The notes beneath the pieces were generated by a model. The model made no database searches and was not told the origin of the DNA. It saw nothing but the letters and a program-made list of their open reading frames with translations. A stretch of DNA of 64,000 nt from Prochlorococcus marinus str. MIT 0912 (GTDB taxonomy: Bacteria; Cyanobacteriota; Cyanobacteriia; PCC-6307; Cyanobiaceae): NCBI RefSeq assembly GCF_027359595.1, contig NZ_CP114783.1:682001-746000 (forward strand), read 5' to 3'. The position numbers and the translations under genes are program-made. This document shows, one piece after another, positions 34,960-43,222 of this stretch (position 1 is the first letter of the stretch; every line of letters begins with the position of its first letter).

Positions 34960-36075
34960 ATGAATATTTTTAAAGAAGCCAATTATTTATTAGATAATTT
35001 TATTATCAATCACCTTGGTTCATATCATCAGCAAAGGAATTATGATTACGGAGTAGAAAATAGAACTAATGTTTCTCAGATTTCTAAATATACATCTCAT
35101 AGAATACTTTACGAATACGATATCATTGAAAAATTAAAAAAGTTTGACAAGAAAAAAAAGTATACTGATGAAATTCTCTGGAGAAGTTATTGGAAGGGTT
35201 ACCTTGAAAATTACAAATCAATATGGGTTGAGTATATAAATTTTAAAGAGAGCTCATGTAATTCAAACTTAATTAGTTCTGCGGTAAATGGTAAGACAGG
35301 TTTAGATTGCTTTGACACATGGATAGAGGAACTTAGAGAAAATAACTATTTACATAATCACTCAAGGATGTGGTTTGCGAGTATCTGGATTTTCACTTTA
35401 GGGCTTCCATGGCAACTAGGGGCAAGGCTTTTTCTGAAACATCTATTTGACGGGGATGCTGCATCAAACACCCTTAGCTGGAGATGGGTAGCTGGTATGC
35501 ATACAAATAAGAAGCCCTACTTAGCATCTATAGAAAACATCAATAAGTACACAGTTAATCGATTCAGAAAAAATCCAATTAGCTTATCGAATAAAATAAA
35601 TATAATAAAAAATAATCAACATCATTCTAATAAACTTCCTATTCAAAGAAATTTCCCTAATAGTAATATCCTTCTAATGTTCGACAACGATATGAATATT
35701 ATGAACAGATCTAAGTTATTTAATTCATACTCAAAAGTTTATATATTGAGTAATGGAATTATAAATAATGGATTTGAACTAAGTGAGAAAGTACATCAAT
35801 TCAAATTAGACATAATAAAAAATATAAATAACTTAATCCCAAACTCAGAAATATTAAAATCAAACTATATGGCAAGCTCTTTGCGCGGTTATAGGTGTAT
35901 TGATGTTATTTACCCAGGAGTTGGACATAATCTAGATTTGATAAATAATCATGCCAACCAAAATAAAATAATTATTAATTATATATATAGAGAAGAAGAT
36001 CTTAAATATTGGAATTATGCAAGTTCAGGATTTTACAAATTTAAGACATCATTTTATAGGCATAATAAGAAATAA
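34960..36075 (+). CDS. Photolyase-type FAD-binding domain followed by a C-terminal alpha/beta domain
   Basis: The 371-residue protein begins directly with a photolyase FAD domain: VENRTNVSQISKYTSHRILY, LWRSYWKGYLENYKSIW, NNYLHNHSRMWFASIWIFTL and DGDAASNTLSWRWVAG near residues 165-180 match the FAD/DNA-binding helices. The usual N-terminal antenna domain is absent. From about residue 220 comes a Rossmann-like stretch (NILLMFDNDMNIMNRSKLFN) that looks like an alpha/beta domain moved to the C-terminus. Domain order is thus reversed relative to canonical photolyases. Related proteins exist in marine bacteria; the function is unproven. Confidence 0.82.
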   Translation: MNIFKEANYLLDNFIINHLGSYHQQRNYDYGVENRTNVSQISKYTSHRILYEYDIIEKLKKFDKKKKYTDEILWRSYWKGYLENYKSIWVEYINFKESSCNSNLISSAVNGKTGLDCFDTWIEELRENNYLHNHSRMWFASIWIFTLGLPWQLGARLFLKHLFDGDAASNTLSWRWVAGMHTNKKPYLASIENINKYTVNRFRKNPISLSNKINIIKNNQHHSNKLPIQRNFPNSNILLMFDNDMNIMNRSKLFNSYSKVYILSNGIINNGFELSEKVHQFKLDIIKNINNLIPNSEILKSNYMASSLRGYRCIDVIYPGVGHNLDLINNHANQNKIIINYIYREEDLKYWNYASSGFYKFKTSFYRHNKK

Positions 36076-36176
36076 CTTCTTATTATGTTATATTAAATCA
36101 ATAAAAACAAAATAAGCCTCATTTACCACAATTAAATAAAATGGTAATTATAGTATAATGTAAATATTTAAAGACT

Positions 36177-37079
36177 ATGGTTAGATTAAGTGAAATCAAA
36201 AGGCAAGACGAAAAAGTATTCATAATCACTGGCGCAAATAGCGGTCTTGGTTATGAAACTTCAAGATTCCTTCTAGAAAGGGGTGCAACAGTAATCATGT
36301 GTTGCAGAGACTTAAATAAAGGAGAGAAATCAAAACAAGCACTTTTAAAATATAATTTCTCAGGAAAGATTGAACTAGTTGAATTAGATTTATCCGATTT
36401 AAAAAACGTTAAGAAATTTGCCGAATATATCAACAATAAATTTGATTATTTAGATGTGCTAATCAATAATGCTGGAATAATGGCTCCACCTAAGACTGTG
36501 AGTAAGCAAGGTTTAGAAATACAGTTTGCGGTTAATCATCTTGCTCATATGAGTTTAACGTTGGAATTACTACCCATGCTTGAAAAAAATAATAATTCTA
36601 GGGTAGTCACGGTAACCTCGGGAGTTCAATATTTTGGAAAAATTCAATGGGACGATCTTCAAGGGAATCTTAAATACGATCGTTGGGCTTCATATGCACA
36701 GAGCAAGCTTGCAAACGTAATGTTTGGATTGGAGCTCAATTCAAAACTTAAAAAAAGAAATTCACAAACATCTTCACTACTTGCTCATCCAGGATTTGCA
36801 CGAACAAATTTACAACCAAAGTCGGTTGAGGCTAATAAATCATGGCAAGAAGGACTTGCTTATAAGTTGATGGATCCAATGTTTCAAAGCGCGAAAATGG
36901 GTGCATTGCCTCAAATATCAGCCGCTACATTACCTACTGCTAAAGGAGGAGAACAATATGGGCCTAGATTTAACTTCAGAGGTTTTCCAAAAATATGTAG
37001 AAATGCACCAAAAGCATTAAATCAGACTTCAAGAAAAAGATTGTGGGAGACAAGCGAAATGCTTATAAAAGCTGTTTGA
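36177..37079 (+). CDS. Short-chain dehydrogenase/reductase (retinol dehydrogenase-like)
   Basis: The 300-residue SDR has the cofactor loop FIITGANSGLGYETSRFLL near residues 15-33, the LDVLINNAGIMAPP strand and the catalytic Y-x-x-x-K in SYAQSKLANVMFG near residue 175. The cofactor is probably NADP(H), given the CCRD segment after strand 2. It resembles retinol dehydrogenase/protochlorophyllide reductase-like SDRs, but the substrate is unknown. It closes the photolyase-type cluster on the same strand, about 100 bases after the previous gene. Confidence 0.88.
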   Translation: MVRLSEIKRQDEKVFIITGANSGLGYETSRFLLERGATVIMCCRDLNKGEKSKQALLKYNFSGKIELVELDLSDLKNVKKFAEYINNKFDYLDVLINNAGIMAPPKTVSKQGLEIQFAVNHLAHMSLTLELLPMLEKNNNSRVVTVTSGVQYFGKIQWDDLQGNLKYDRWASYAQSKLANVMFGLELNSKLKKRNSQTSSLLAHPGFARTNLQPKSVEANKSWQEGLAYKLMDPMFQSAKMGALPQISAATLPTAKGGEQYGPRFNFRGFPKICRNAPKALNQTSRKRLWETSEMLIKAV

Positions 37080-37086
37080 TATCCTC

Positions 37087-37680
37087 TCAAAGATAAGAAA
37101 TTAATTCTTCCCCTCTATCACATATTTCTTGTTGTGAAGGGCATGCTGTTATTCCAGTCCAATTGATTAAGCCTTTTCTTATTGAGCAATTACATTTATC
37201 ATCACCAGTTAATTCATTAAGTTCTTTACCGGTCCAAGGAGATGGTTTATCGCTAATCATTATTTCTTTCAATCGATCAGAAAACGACTGGTTTAGATTT
37301 TCATAAACTTGTACTGATTTAAGAAAATCATCAAATGCCTCGGATTTATTGTCAAAATTTCTTTTTTCTAATTCTTTATCAAAAACACCTCTCATAAAAT
37401 TTGTACAATTAATGGCTTCTGAATTAGTAAATGGTTTTAACTTTTGACTTAAGTATTCCCGATTCCTAACTATTGATTCTAGAGACAATACCCTTTTTTC
37501 TAAATCCCTAATCTTATCAACTGAAGACGAATTTGTATTTTGGGAACCATTATCATTTAGGGAATTAGTAACTAACTCAGTAACATGTTCAGTTAGACTT
37601 TTGCCTGACATCATTGCTTGACGCTTAACTCTAATCAATAAGTCTTTTGAAATTTTTATATTAAACTGACTTTTAGTCAT
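37087..37680 (-). CDS. Ribbon-helix-helix-like protein with Cys-containing C-terminal domain
   Basis: The 197-residue protein starts with FNIKISKDLLIRVKRQAMMSGKSLTEHVTELVT, a ribbon-helix-helix (Arc/MetJ) DNA-binding pattern within the first 40 residues. A coiled-coil (VDKIRDLEKRVLSLESIV) and a helical C-terminal region with DKCNCSIRKG and TACPSQQEICDRGEE follow. The four cysteines could bind a metal or sense redox. A 16-bp palindrome lies about 62 bases upstream and a 54-bp palindrome beyond it, both candidate operators. Confidence 0.7.
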   Translation of the reverse strand: MTKSQFNIKISKDLLIRVKRQAMMSGKSLTEHVTELVTNSLNDNGSQNTNSSSVDKIRDLEKRVLSLESIVRNREYLSQKLKPFTNSEAINCTNFMRGVFDKELEKRNFDNKSEAFDDFLKSVQVYENLNQSFSDRLKEIMISDKPSPWTGKELNELTGDDKCNCSIRKGLINWTGITACPSQQEICDRGEELISYL

Positions 37681-37742
37681 TTTCCCTCAGACATGACTGG
37701 GCTAACTATAATCATTTCTTTACTAATAACAATAAATTTAAG

Positions 37743-37758
37743 AGAAAAGGATCCTTTT
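37743..37758. repeat. 16-bp perfect palindrome GAAAAGGATCCTTTTC
   Basis: Perfect two-fold symmetry with no loop. It lies upstream of the ribbon-helix-helix gene start (37680), a plausible operator for its own product. Confidence 0.75.
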
Positions 37759-37770
37759 CGAACAAGGAAC

Positions 37771-37824
37771 AAAGTAACTATTTAATCTATTTTTACTAGT
37801 AAAAATAGATTAAATAGTTACTTT
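37771..37824. repeat. 54-bp perfect palindrome, arms 27 bp with no spacer
   Basis: The left arm begins AAAGTAACTATTTAATC and meets the right arm at the central ACTAGT (37795-37800); all 27 pairs match. It lies 12 bases after the transglutaminase gene stop (minus strand). It could form a giant hairpin at that mRNA's 3' end, a cruciform, or a multi-site operator. No T-run follows it on the minus strand, which argues against a simple terminator. Confidence 0.95.
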
Positions 37825-37835
37825 AGTTTTATAAA

Positions 37836-38681
37836 TTAAGTAATTTCGATATTCCAATTTAGTTCACTTTTTAATTTAGAAGGTCCAACAAAAGTCCCTC
37901 TCACTGGTGCTACTAGTTCAGACATTGAAGAAGAAGCCAAAGCAACATAATTTTGATTAATAAGTCCGCAACCACTTGGGTCAAAACCTCTCCATCCCAA
38001 ACCAGGTATAAAAACCTCTGTCCATGCATGAAGTTCATATTTATTAGGAGGTTGATCCATAAATTGATATCCACTAACGAAACGGCTTGGTATGCCTACG
38101 CATCTACAAGTTTCCATTAACAATATTGCTAAATCTCTACAAGAACCAACCCTCTCGCTCAGAGTCCTTCCAGAAGTCCATGCTGGTCCAAGATGCCTGG
38201 GAGTATACTTAACTCTATCTTTAATTAATTCAATTAATTGATATAAAAAATCCAATACATTATTATTTATTCCTGCCAAAGCTTCTTGGGCAATTTTAAT
38301 AGCGGCAGGATCATGCTGACCATTAGGGAACCATCCTTTAATAAATCCAATCAATGTATTATTGGATTCAATCTTCAAAGGTAAACTTAAGTCATAGTTA
38401 TTTTCCAACTGAAATAAGTCTGGGTGAACCTTTGTTTCTATTTCACTTTTAGATTTTATTGTAAGAGAATTTGTAGACCCAGAAAAAACCACTTTAAAAA
38501 TATCATCTCCATTTTCTGAGAGCATAGGGAAAATAGAATGTGAAGATGGGAAGATTTCAAGCTCGTAATTACATAATTTCTGAAACCCATTAGATCTTGG
38601 TTTAAGACAAATTAAATGCTCATCAAGTGATACAGGAATTTCATACGTATAAACCAATGTATGGGTTATTTTCTTTTTCAT
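37836..38681 (-). CDS. Transglutaminase-like cysteine peptidase-fold protein
   Basis: The 281-residue protein has a beta-rich transglutaminase N-terminal region (residues 1-120). The catalytic core has Cys in RVGSCRDLAILLMETCRCVG (about residue 180), His in ELHAWTEVFIPGLGWRGFDPS (about 218) and Asp in the same block (about 235). It is the third member of a conserved operon with an Alpha-E protein and a circularly permuted ATP-grasp protein. Such operons are predicted, from comparative genomics, to build or trim a peptide by amide ligation; the product is unknown. Confidence 0.92.
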   Translation of the reverse strand: MKKKITHTLVYTYEIPVSLDEHLICLKPRSNGFQKLCNYELEIFPSSHSIFPMLSENGDDIFKVVFSGSTNSLTIKSKSEIETKVHPDLFQLENNYDLSLPLKIESNNTLIGFIKGWFPNGQHDPAAIKIAQEALAGINNNVLDFLYQLIELIKDRVKYTPRHLGPAWTSGRTLSERVGSCRDLAILLMETCRCVGIPSRFVSGYQFMDQPPNKYELHAWTEVFIPGLGWRGFDPSGCGLINQNYVALASSSMSELVAPVRGTFVGPSKLKSELNWNIEIT

Positions 38682-38683
38682 TC

Positions 38684-39652
38684 TTATAAAGATTCAATAT
38701 CAAATCTTTTATCATTTGTAAAATAAATTCCATGTATAAGATCATGCAACTTATTTAAATCAATTTGAAGACTATCAATAGCCTCATGCAAACCATCTTT
38801 AATCAAGTGATCTATTCTTACAAAGCTCCATTTTGAAAGTAACAAGCCGATTAAACATTCAAGATCATTTGGCTTTTGAGAAATAGGCGAATTTTGAATC
38901 TTTCCCAAAGATTCTTTAATACCTTCAAGGCAAAATCTAACTGATCTTGGAAAAATAGGGTCCAACAACAAAAAACTAGCTATTGCATTTGGCGTTATTG
39001 ATCCTTGCTGAGAAATCCTAAACATCTGATAAGCTCCCGCTGATCGTAATAAGGAAATCCACTGAAGCTCATCCAAGGCGCCTCCAAGTTCTTTTAGATT
39101 TGGTAAAAGTAAAAAATATTTTACATCTAATATTCTAGAAGTTTTATCAGCTCTCTCAATTAACCTTCCTAATTTACTAAAATCCCATGCAATATCATGA
39201 CTAAAAGTAGCATCAGTAACTCCATAAAATAGTTGACAACCTCTTCTAATTTCAAATAATTGTTCTTGAGCAGGTTGATGCCAAATAACCTCCCCTTCTT
39301 GAATACTCCAATATAAACTATTAATTTGTTCCCACATCTCAGAAGTAATAACATCTCTTATTTGACGAGCATTTTCTCTTGCCATACAAACACAACTGAA
39401 AATACTATTAGGATTCTCTCTGTCTTTAATAAGAAAATTAGTTACATCGCTAGGAGTTTTATTTAGATAACTTTCATCAAACTTATTTCTATCTCCACTT
39501 GCGTCGACAAGAGGTAGCCAAGGTTCAGCACTTCCAGGAGGACAATCTAGCGCCATTGACTCACTTACCTCAACAAATCTAGAAATATTCTCTGCACGTT
39601 CGAGATATCTGTTAATCCAATAAAGTGATTCAGCGACTCTACTAAGTAACAT
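38684..39652 (-). CDS. Alpha-E domain (DUF403) protein
   Basis: The 322-residue all-helical protein starts LLSRVAESLYWINRYLERAE, the diagnostic start of Alpha-E proteins, and has DRENPNSIFSCVCMARENAR near residue 75. Alpha-E proteins are found next to circularly permuted ATP-grasp ligases; their function is not established. The gene begins 5 bases after the ligase stop and ends 2 bases before the transglutaminase start, so the three are co-translated. Confidence 0.92.
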   Translation of the reverse strand: MLLSRVAESLYWINRYLERAENISRFVEVSESMALDCPPGSAEPWLPLVDASGDRNKFDESYLNKTPSDVTNFLIKDRENPNSIFSCVCMARENARQIRDVITSEMWEQINSLYWSIQEGEVIWHQPAQEQLFEIRRGCQLFYGVTDATFSHDIAWDFSKLGRLIERADKTSRILDVKYFLLLPNLKELGGALDELQWISLLRSAGAYQMFRISQQGSITPNAIASFLLLDPIFPRSVRFCLEGIKESLGKIQNSPISQKPNDLECLIGLLLSKWSFVRIDHLIKDGLHEAIDSLQIDLNKLHDLIHGIYFTNDKRFDIESL

Positions 39653-39657
39653 TTTAA

Positions 39658-41091
39658 TTATTTACTCACAACCCAAGTGTCCTTACAGCCACCTCCTTGA
39701 GATGAATTAACAATTAAAGAATCTCTTTTCAAGGCTACTCTTGTTAATCCTCCAGGGCTTACCCAAGTATTCTTGCCTCTGAGGACATAGGGTCTTAAGT
39801 CAACATGGCAGGGGTAAACTACGCCTTCACTAAGTGATGGAACTGTAGATAAATCTAATGTTGGCTGAGCTATATAATTTCTTGGATTAGCTTTTATTTT
39901 TGCTGAAAATTTATCTATATCTATTTGAGAGGAGTGTGGGCCAATTAACATTCCATATCCGCCCGCTTCAGATACACTTTTTACAACTAATTTTTCAAGG
40001 TTTTCTAATACAAAGTTCAGATCATTTCTTCTTGCACAAACATATGTTTTAACATTATTAATTCTTGGTTCCTCTTTTAAATAATACCTAATCATTTCAG
40101 GAACGAAAGTATAAATTAATTTATCATCTGCCAGCCCTGTCCCAGGAGCATTTGCAATAGCGACTCTACCTTTTCTCAAAACCTCAATAAGACCTGGAAC
40201 ACCTAGCATTGAATCTTTTCTAAAGAACTTAGGATCTAAGTAATCATCATCTATTCGACGATAAATTACATCAACTTTTTTAATGCCAGAAGTAGTTTTC
40301 AAATAAACATTTTGGTTCTGACAAACTAAATCATTTCCTTCTACTAATTGAACCCCCATTTGTTGAGCTAAGTAACTGTGCTCAAAATATGCACTATTAA
40401 AAACTCCAGGAGTTAGCAGAACAACTTTTGGGGTATCCGTCCACACTGCTAATTCCTGAAGTGATTTCAGTAAATATGAAGGATAATCATCAATAGGCCT
40501 AACAACTCTTCCATTAAAAAGGCTTGGAAAAATCCTTTTCATAACTAATCTATTTTCTAAGAAATAAGCAACACCTGAAGGGCAGCGAAGATTATCCTCT
40601 AAAACCAACCACTCCCCTTTGCCATCTCTAATAAGATCAAGACCAGAGACATGGCACCATTTCCCTAGTGGAAGAACAAAGCCCTTCATCTCAGGTCGCC
40701 ATCCATCAGAACTCTCAATGAGATCTCTTGGAATAATCCCATCTTTAATTATCTGCTGTTTTCCATATACGTCTGCTAAAAATAAATCTATTGCTTCGAG
40801 TCTTTGTATTAGTCCTATCTCTAAATCTAACCATTCTGAAGCACCAATAACTCTAGGAAGAGGGTCAAAAGGCAGAATCCTTTCAGAACCTTTGTTACCA
40901 GAATCATTTAGACGGAAAGTTGCTCCATGGCGAAGAAGAAGTTTTCTTGCGACTTCATGACTTATGTTCAACTGATCTAACCCCATCTCTCCTAAAGAGG
41001 AAAGTAATGGCTCTAGAGATGATCTAGGTAAAAAATCGTCAGAAGAAAAGTACTCGTCATATCCTTTTTTGGGCTGATAATTTTTAAACAT
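39658..41091 (-). CDS. Circularly permuted ATP-grasp type 2 protein (DUF404/DUF407)
   Basis: The 477-residue predicted amide ligase begins with DEYFSSDDFLPR and has FRLNDSG near residue 78, LVLEDNLRCPSGVAYFLENR near residue 172, IDDDYLDPKFF near 280, SEAGGYGMLIGPHS near 370 and the conserved RPYVLRGKNTWVSPGGLTRVAL near residue 430. These are typical motifs of the permuted ATP-grasp family that accompanies Alpha-E and transglutaminase proteins. It is first in the three-gene operon. ATG start. Confidence 0.93.
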   Translation of the reverse strand: MFKNYQPKKGYDEYFSSDDFLPRSSLEPLLSSLGEMGLDQLNISHEVARKLLLRHGATFRLNDSGNKGSERILPFDPLPRVIGASEWLDLEIGLIQRLEAIDLFLADVYGKQQIIKDGIIPRDLIESSDGWRPEMKGFVLPLGKWCHVSGLDLIRDGKGEWLVLEDNLRCPSGVAYFLENRLVMKRIFPSLFNGRVVRPIDDYPSYLLKSLQELAVWTDTPKVVLLTPGVFNSAYFEHSYLAQQMGVQLVEGNDLVCQNQNVYLKTTSGIKKVDVIYRRIDDDYLDPKFFRKDSMLGVPGLIEVLRKGRVAIANAPGTGLADDKLIYTFVPEMIRYYLKEEPRINNVKTYVCARRNDLNFVLENLEKLVVKSVSEAGGYGMLIGPHSSQIDIDKFSAKIKANPRNYIAQPTLDLSTVPSLSEGVVYPCHVDLRPYVLRGKNTWVSPGGLTRVALKRDSLIVNSSQGGGCKDTWVVSK

Positions 41092-41234
41092 ATCAACTCC
41101 AAATAACTTTATAGAATATGAATCAAGTTATTAATTAGCCTGGTATCTAAAAATACAAGTACTTAATATTTGTTGCCCGCCGAACAAAGACCAGCTAAAA
41201 AAAGTATCAACTACTACAATCCTGGCTTCGACCC

Positions 41235-41372
41235 ATGATCAATGAAAACCTTGTAGAAATCCTCCTCGCTGCAATTCTTGTCTCAAATACCTATGACAAG
41301 GATCAGTCTGTAATTAAATGGGGTGGAATTGTAATAGCCGTTGCTGGTGTAGCTTCAGCTTTATTTGGTTAA
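41235..41372 (+). CDS. Small one-span membrane protein (45 residues)
   Basis: The ORF starts MINENLVEILLAAILVSNTY and continues DKDQSVIKWGGIVIAVAGVASALFG, with one clear glycine/alanine-rich span and a weaker hydrophobic helix at the start. It is followed at 41428 by a terminator, which supports a real transcription unit. No family recognised. It lies in the otherwise gene-free 41092-41692 interval and is divergent from the ATP-grasp gene. Confidence 0.6.
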   Translation: MINENLVEILLAAILVSNTYDKDQSVIKWGGIVIAVAGVASALFG

Positions 41373-41427
41373 GAATCAAAATCCATCGATTTTTGCATAA
41401 TTCAAATAAATCAAAATTCTTAATCTA

Positions 41428-41453
41428 AGCTGCAAATATTTTGCAGCTTTTTT
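41428..41453 (+). terminator. Rho-independent terminator
   Basis: AGCTGCAAA pairs with TTTGCAGCT-type sequence around a TAT loop, followed by TTTTTT. It lies about 55 bases after the 45-residue ORF. Confidence 0.88.
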
Positions 41454-41530
41454 ATGCATTCAATTAATAAAAATTTGAAAATTTTTTCTAACTAAATATC
41501 CAAGAATATTTAGTAACAATTGTGCCTTAG

Positions 41531-41556
41531 ACGTTGAATAAAAACTCCATTACGTC
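41531..41556. repeat. Left copy of the 26-bp ychF 3'-end direct repeat
   Basis: Contains GTTGAATAAAAACTCCAT and equals 44209-44234 in 25 of 26 bases (T at 41551 where the other copy has C). It is an orphan copy of the last codons of ychF, outside any gene. Confidence 0.9.
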
Positions 41557-41692
41557 AAACATACCAGTTGGTTACAGTCAAAAAATAGGGTTAGACATAA
41601 ACGCTAAAAAGTTAGACAACCAGACGAGCCATCTTTAGATTCCAATAAGTCTTTGAACTGAACTATCCTTAAAATTCTTTCGGAAAGAATGG

Positions 41693-42406
41693 TTACGCGA
41701 ACCCTCGCCCTCTGGATTTAGTGACATCACCCACCGTTAAGAAGTGAGTCTGATCACTGCCAACGTCATAAAGGGTGTAATTAGCCCCTGCTCCAATTCC
41801 TATCACTGCACGTTTAGGAAGAGTATGTTCCTGGTTTCGTTTTCCATTTAAATCTTTTACTTTTGAGTCAACTACAGCATCAGTCAACTCAAGATGAAAT
41901 TGCTGTTTACTTCTAGCTGTGAATAATCTATTCACATTAAGGCGAGTAATTCGATCAAGAAGAGTAAGTGGAGGTGTTTGCATTGTCAGAATGTCTCCTA
42001 CATCTTTTGAACTTCCATGAATCAAACCACAATCAAGTTCTACAAATCCAAATTGTAGTGATGATATCCATCCCAAATAATATGGATCTACAGCATTCAT
42101 AAGAGCATTGACAGCATCGTCTCCTTTATTGAGTCGTAAAGCATCTGCCTTTCTCTCCCCACGGTAACCTGATTCTGCCAATAATTGTTCCTCCCACCAG
42201 CCATAGATACAGTGAGGTTTCAAATCACCACGATGAGGATTTACTAATCTATTTAAAAGTGCATCACAATTCTTATCTGGTCCTACAACGTCTCCTAAAA
42301 CAAAAAGAGTTATATCTCCGCGAGTATTTTTTAAATCTTTTTGAATCAATTCATAGGTCTCAAGATCACCCATAAGACCACTTAAAAGTGCCCAACGTTC
42401 AATCAT
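41693..42406 (-). CDS. Metallophosphoesterase-like protein with eroded metal site
   Basis: From the ATG at 42406, which overlaps the upstream stop as ATGA, the protein has 237 residues; a GTG at 42415 is the alternative. It contains FVLGDVVGPDKNCDALLNRL and LDCGLIHGSSKDVG, the second and third motifs of the calcineurin-like phosphoesterase fold. The first D-x-H motif reads LLSGLMGD, so the primary metal ligands are missing. It may be a non-catalytic partner of the upstream phosphoesterase. Confidence 0.7.
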   Translation of the reverse strand: MIERWALLSGLMGDLETYELIQKDLKNTRGDITLFVLGDVVGPDKNCDALLNRLVNPHRGDLKPHCIYGWWEEQLLAESGYRGERKADALRLNKGDDAVNALMNAVDPYYLGWISSLQFGFVELDCGLIHGSSKDVGDILTMQTPPLTLLDRITRLNVNRLFTARSKQQFHLELTDAVVDSKVKDLNGKRNQEHTLPKRAVIGIGAGANYTLYDVGSDQTHFLTVGDVTKSRGRGFA

Positions 42407-43218
42407 CGTTCGCACACGTGGCTAGCATCTTCAGCCAGTTCAGCAAATTCAAAACCGTTGCTCAAACGCCATGCAAACACATGGGGTAGACCAGCCTCAA
42501 TAATTGCCTCACATGTTCGATCAATGTCGTAAGCAACTTCTCTAATCTCAACATTATTCTTTATATCGTCATGAATAACATAGGTAGCATTTACTCCTCC
42601 ATGACGAGGTTCTCCGACAGATCCAGCATTTACAATTCTTCTAATAGGTAAAGTCATTTTTTTATCTTCTCTTTCACGATCGGAAGCATTTTTAATATGT
42701 ACGCGAATTGATCCATTCCCTAATTCACGTACATATGGGAGATGAGTATGACCGCAAAACAAAGTATCGGCTCCACTCATCTCAACTCGTTCTAATGCTG
42801 CGAATGCATCCATTTCTGGAAGCAGATACTCATGCTGACTGTTGGGACTTCCATGTACGAATAATGATCTACCTCTTCTAATCGAGGTTGGGAGACTAGC
42901 TAGAAATTCTTTGTTTTCATCAGTCAACTTCTCCGTTGTCCATTGATGAGCTATATGACCTCGCCTTTCTGCAAGCTGAGATGGATAGCTGCAATCACAA
43001 GCATCAAGACCATCAATTATGTCTTCATCCCAGCAACCCTGACAGGTTTCTATCTTCCTATCTCTAATAAGATCAACAACTTCATTTGGCTGAGGACCAT
43101 AGCCAACAAGATCGCCAAGACATGTAATCGTCTCAATTCCTTGCCGATCAATATCACCTAGCACAGCTTCTACTGCTGAGAGATTGGCATGTAAACAAGA
43201 AATTACTGCGTGTTTCAT
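42403..43218 (-). CDS. Calcineurin-like metallophosphoesterase with D-to-C change in motif 1
   Basis: From the ATG at 43218 the protein has 271 residues. The motifs are GDLVGYGPQPNEV, FVHGSPNSQHEY and CGHTHLPY. Motif 1 reads VISCLHANLSAVEAV, so the usual metal-ligand Asp of D-x-H is Cys. Additional cysteines occur in ETCQGCWDED and LDACDCSY. Cys/His ligands favour zinc. The start lies 4 bases after the upstream CobW-like stop and its stop overlaps the next start, so the three genes are an operon behind a Fur/Zur-like box. Confidence 0.82.
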   Translation of the reverse strand: MKHAVISCLHANLSAVEAVLGDIDRQGIETITCLGDLVGYGPQPNEVVDLIRDRKIETCQGCWDEDIIDGLDACDCSYPSQLAERRGHIAHQWTTEKLTDENKEFLASLPTSIRRGRSLFVHGSPNSQHEYLLPEMDAFAALERVEMSGADTLFCGHTHLPYVRELGNGSIRVHIKNASDREREDKKMTLPIRRIVNAGSVGEPRHGGVNATYVIHDDIKNNVEIREVAYDIDRTCEAIIEAGLPHVFAWRLSNGFEFAELAEDASHVCER

Positions 43219-43222
43219 ATCG

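Noticed and set aside
37771-37824. Palindrome as an ordinary Rho-independent terminator
   Set aside because: No T-run follows it on the minus strand, the stem is AT-rich and far longer than needed; termination may still be one of its effects.
40619-40960. 113-residue plus-strand ORF inside the ATP-grasp gene
   Set aside because: Antisense to conserved motifs of a well-supported gene.
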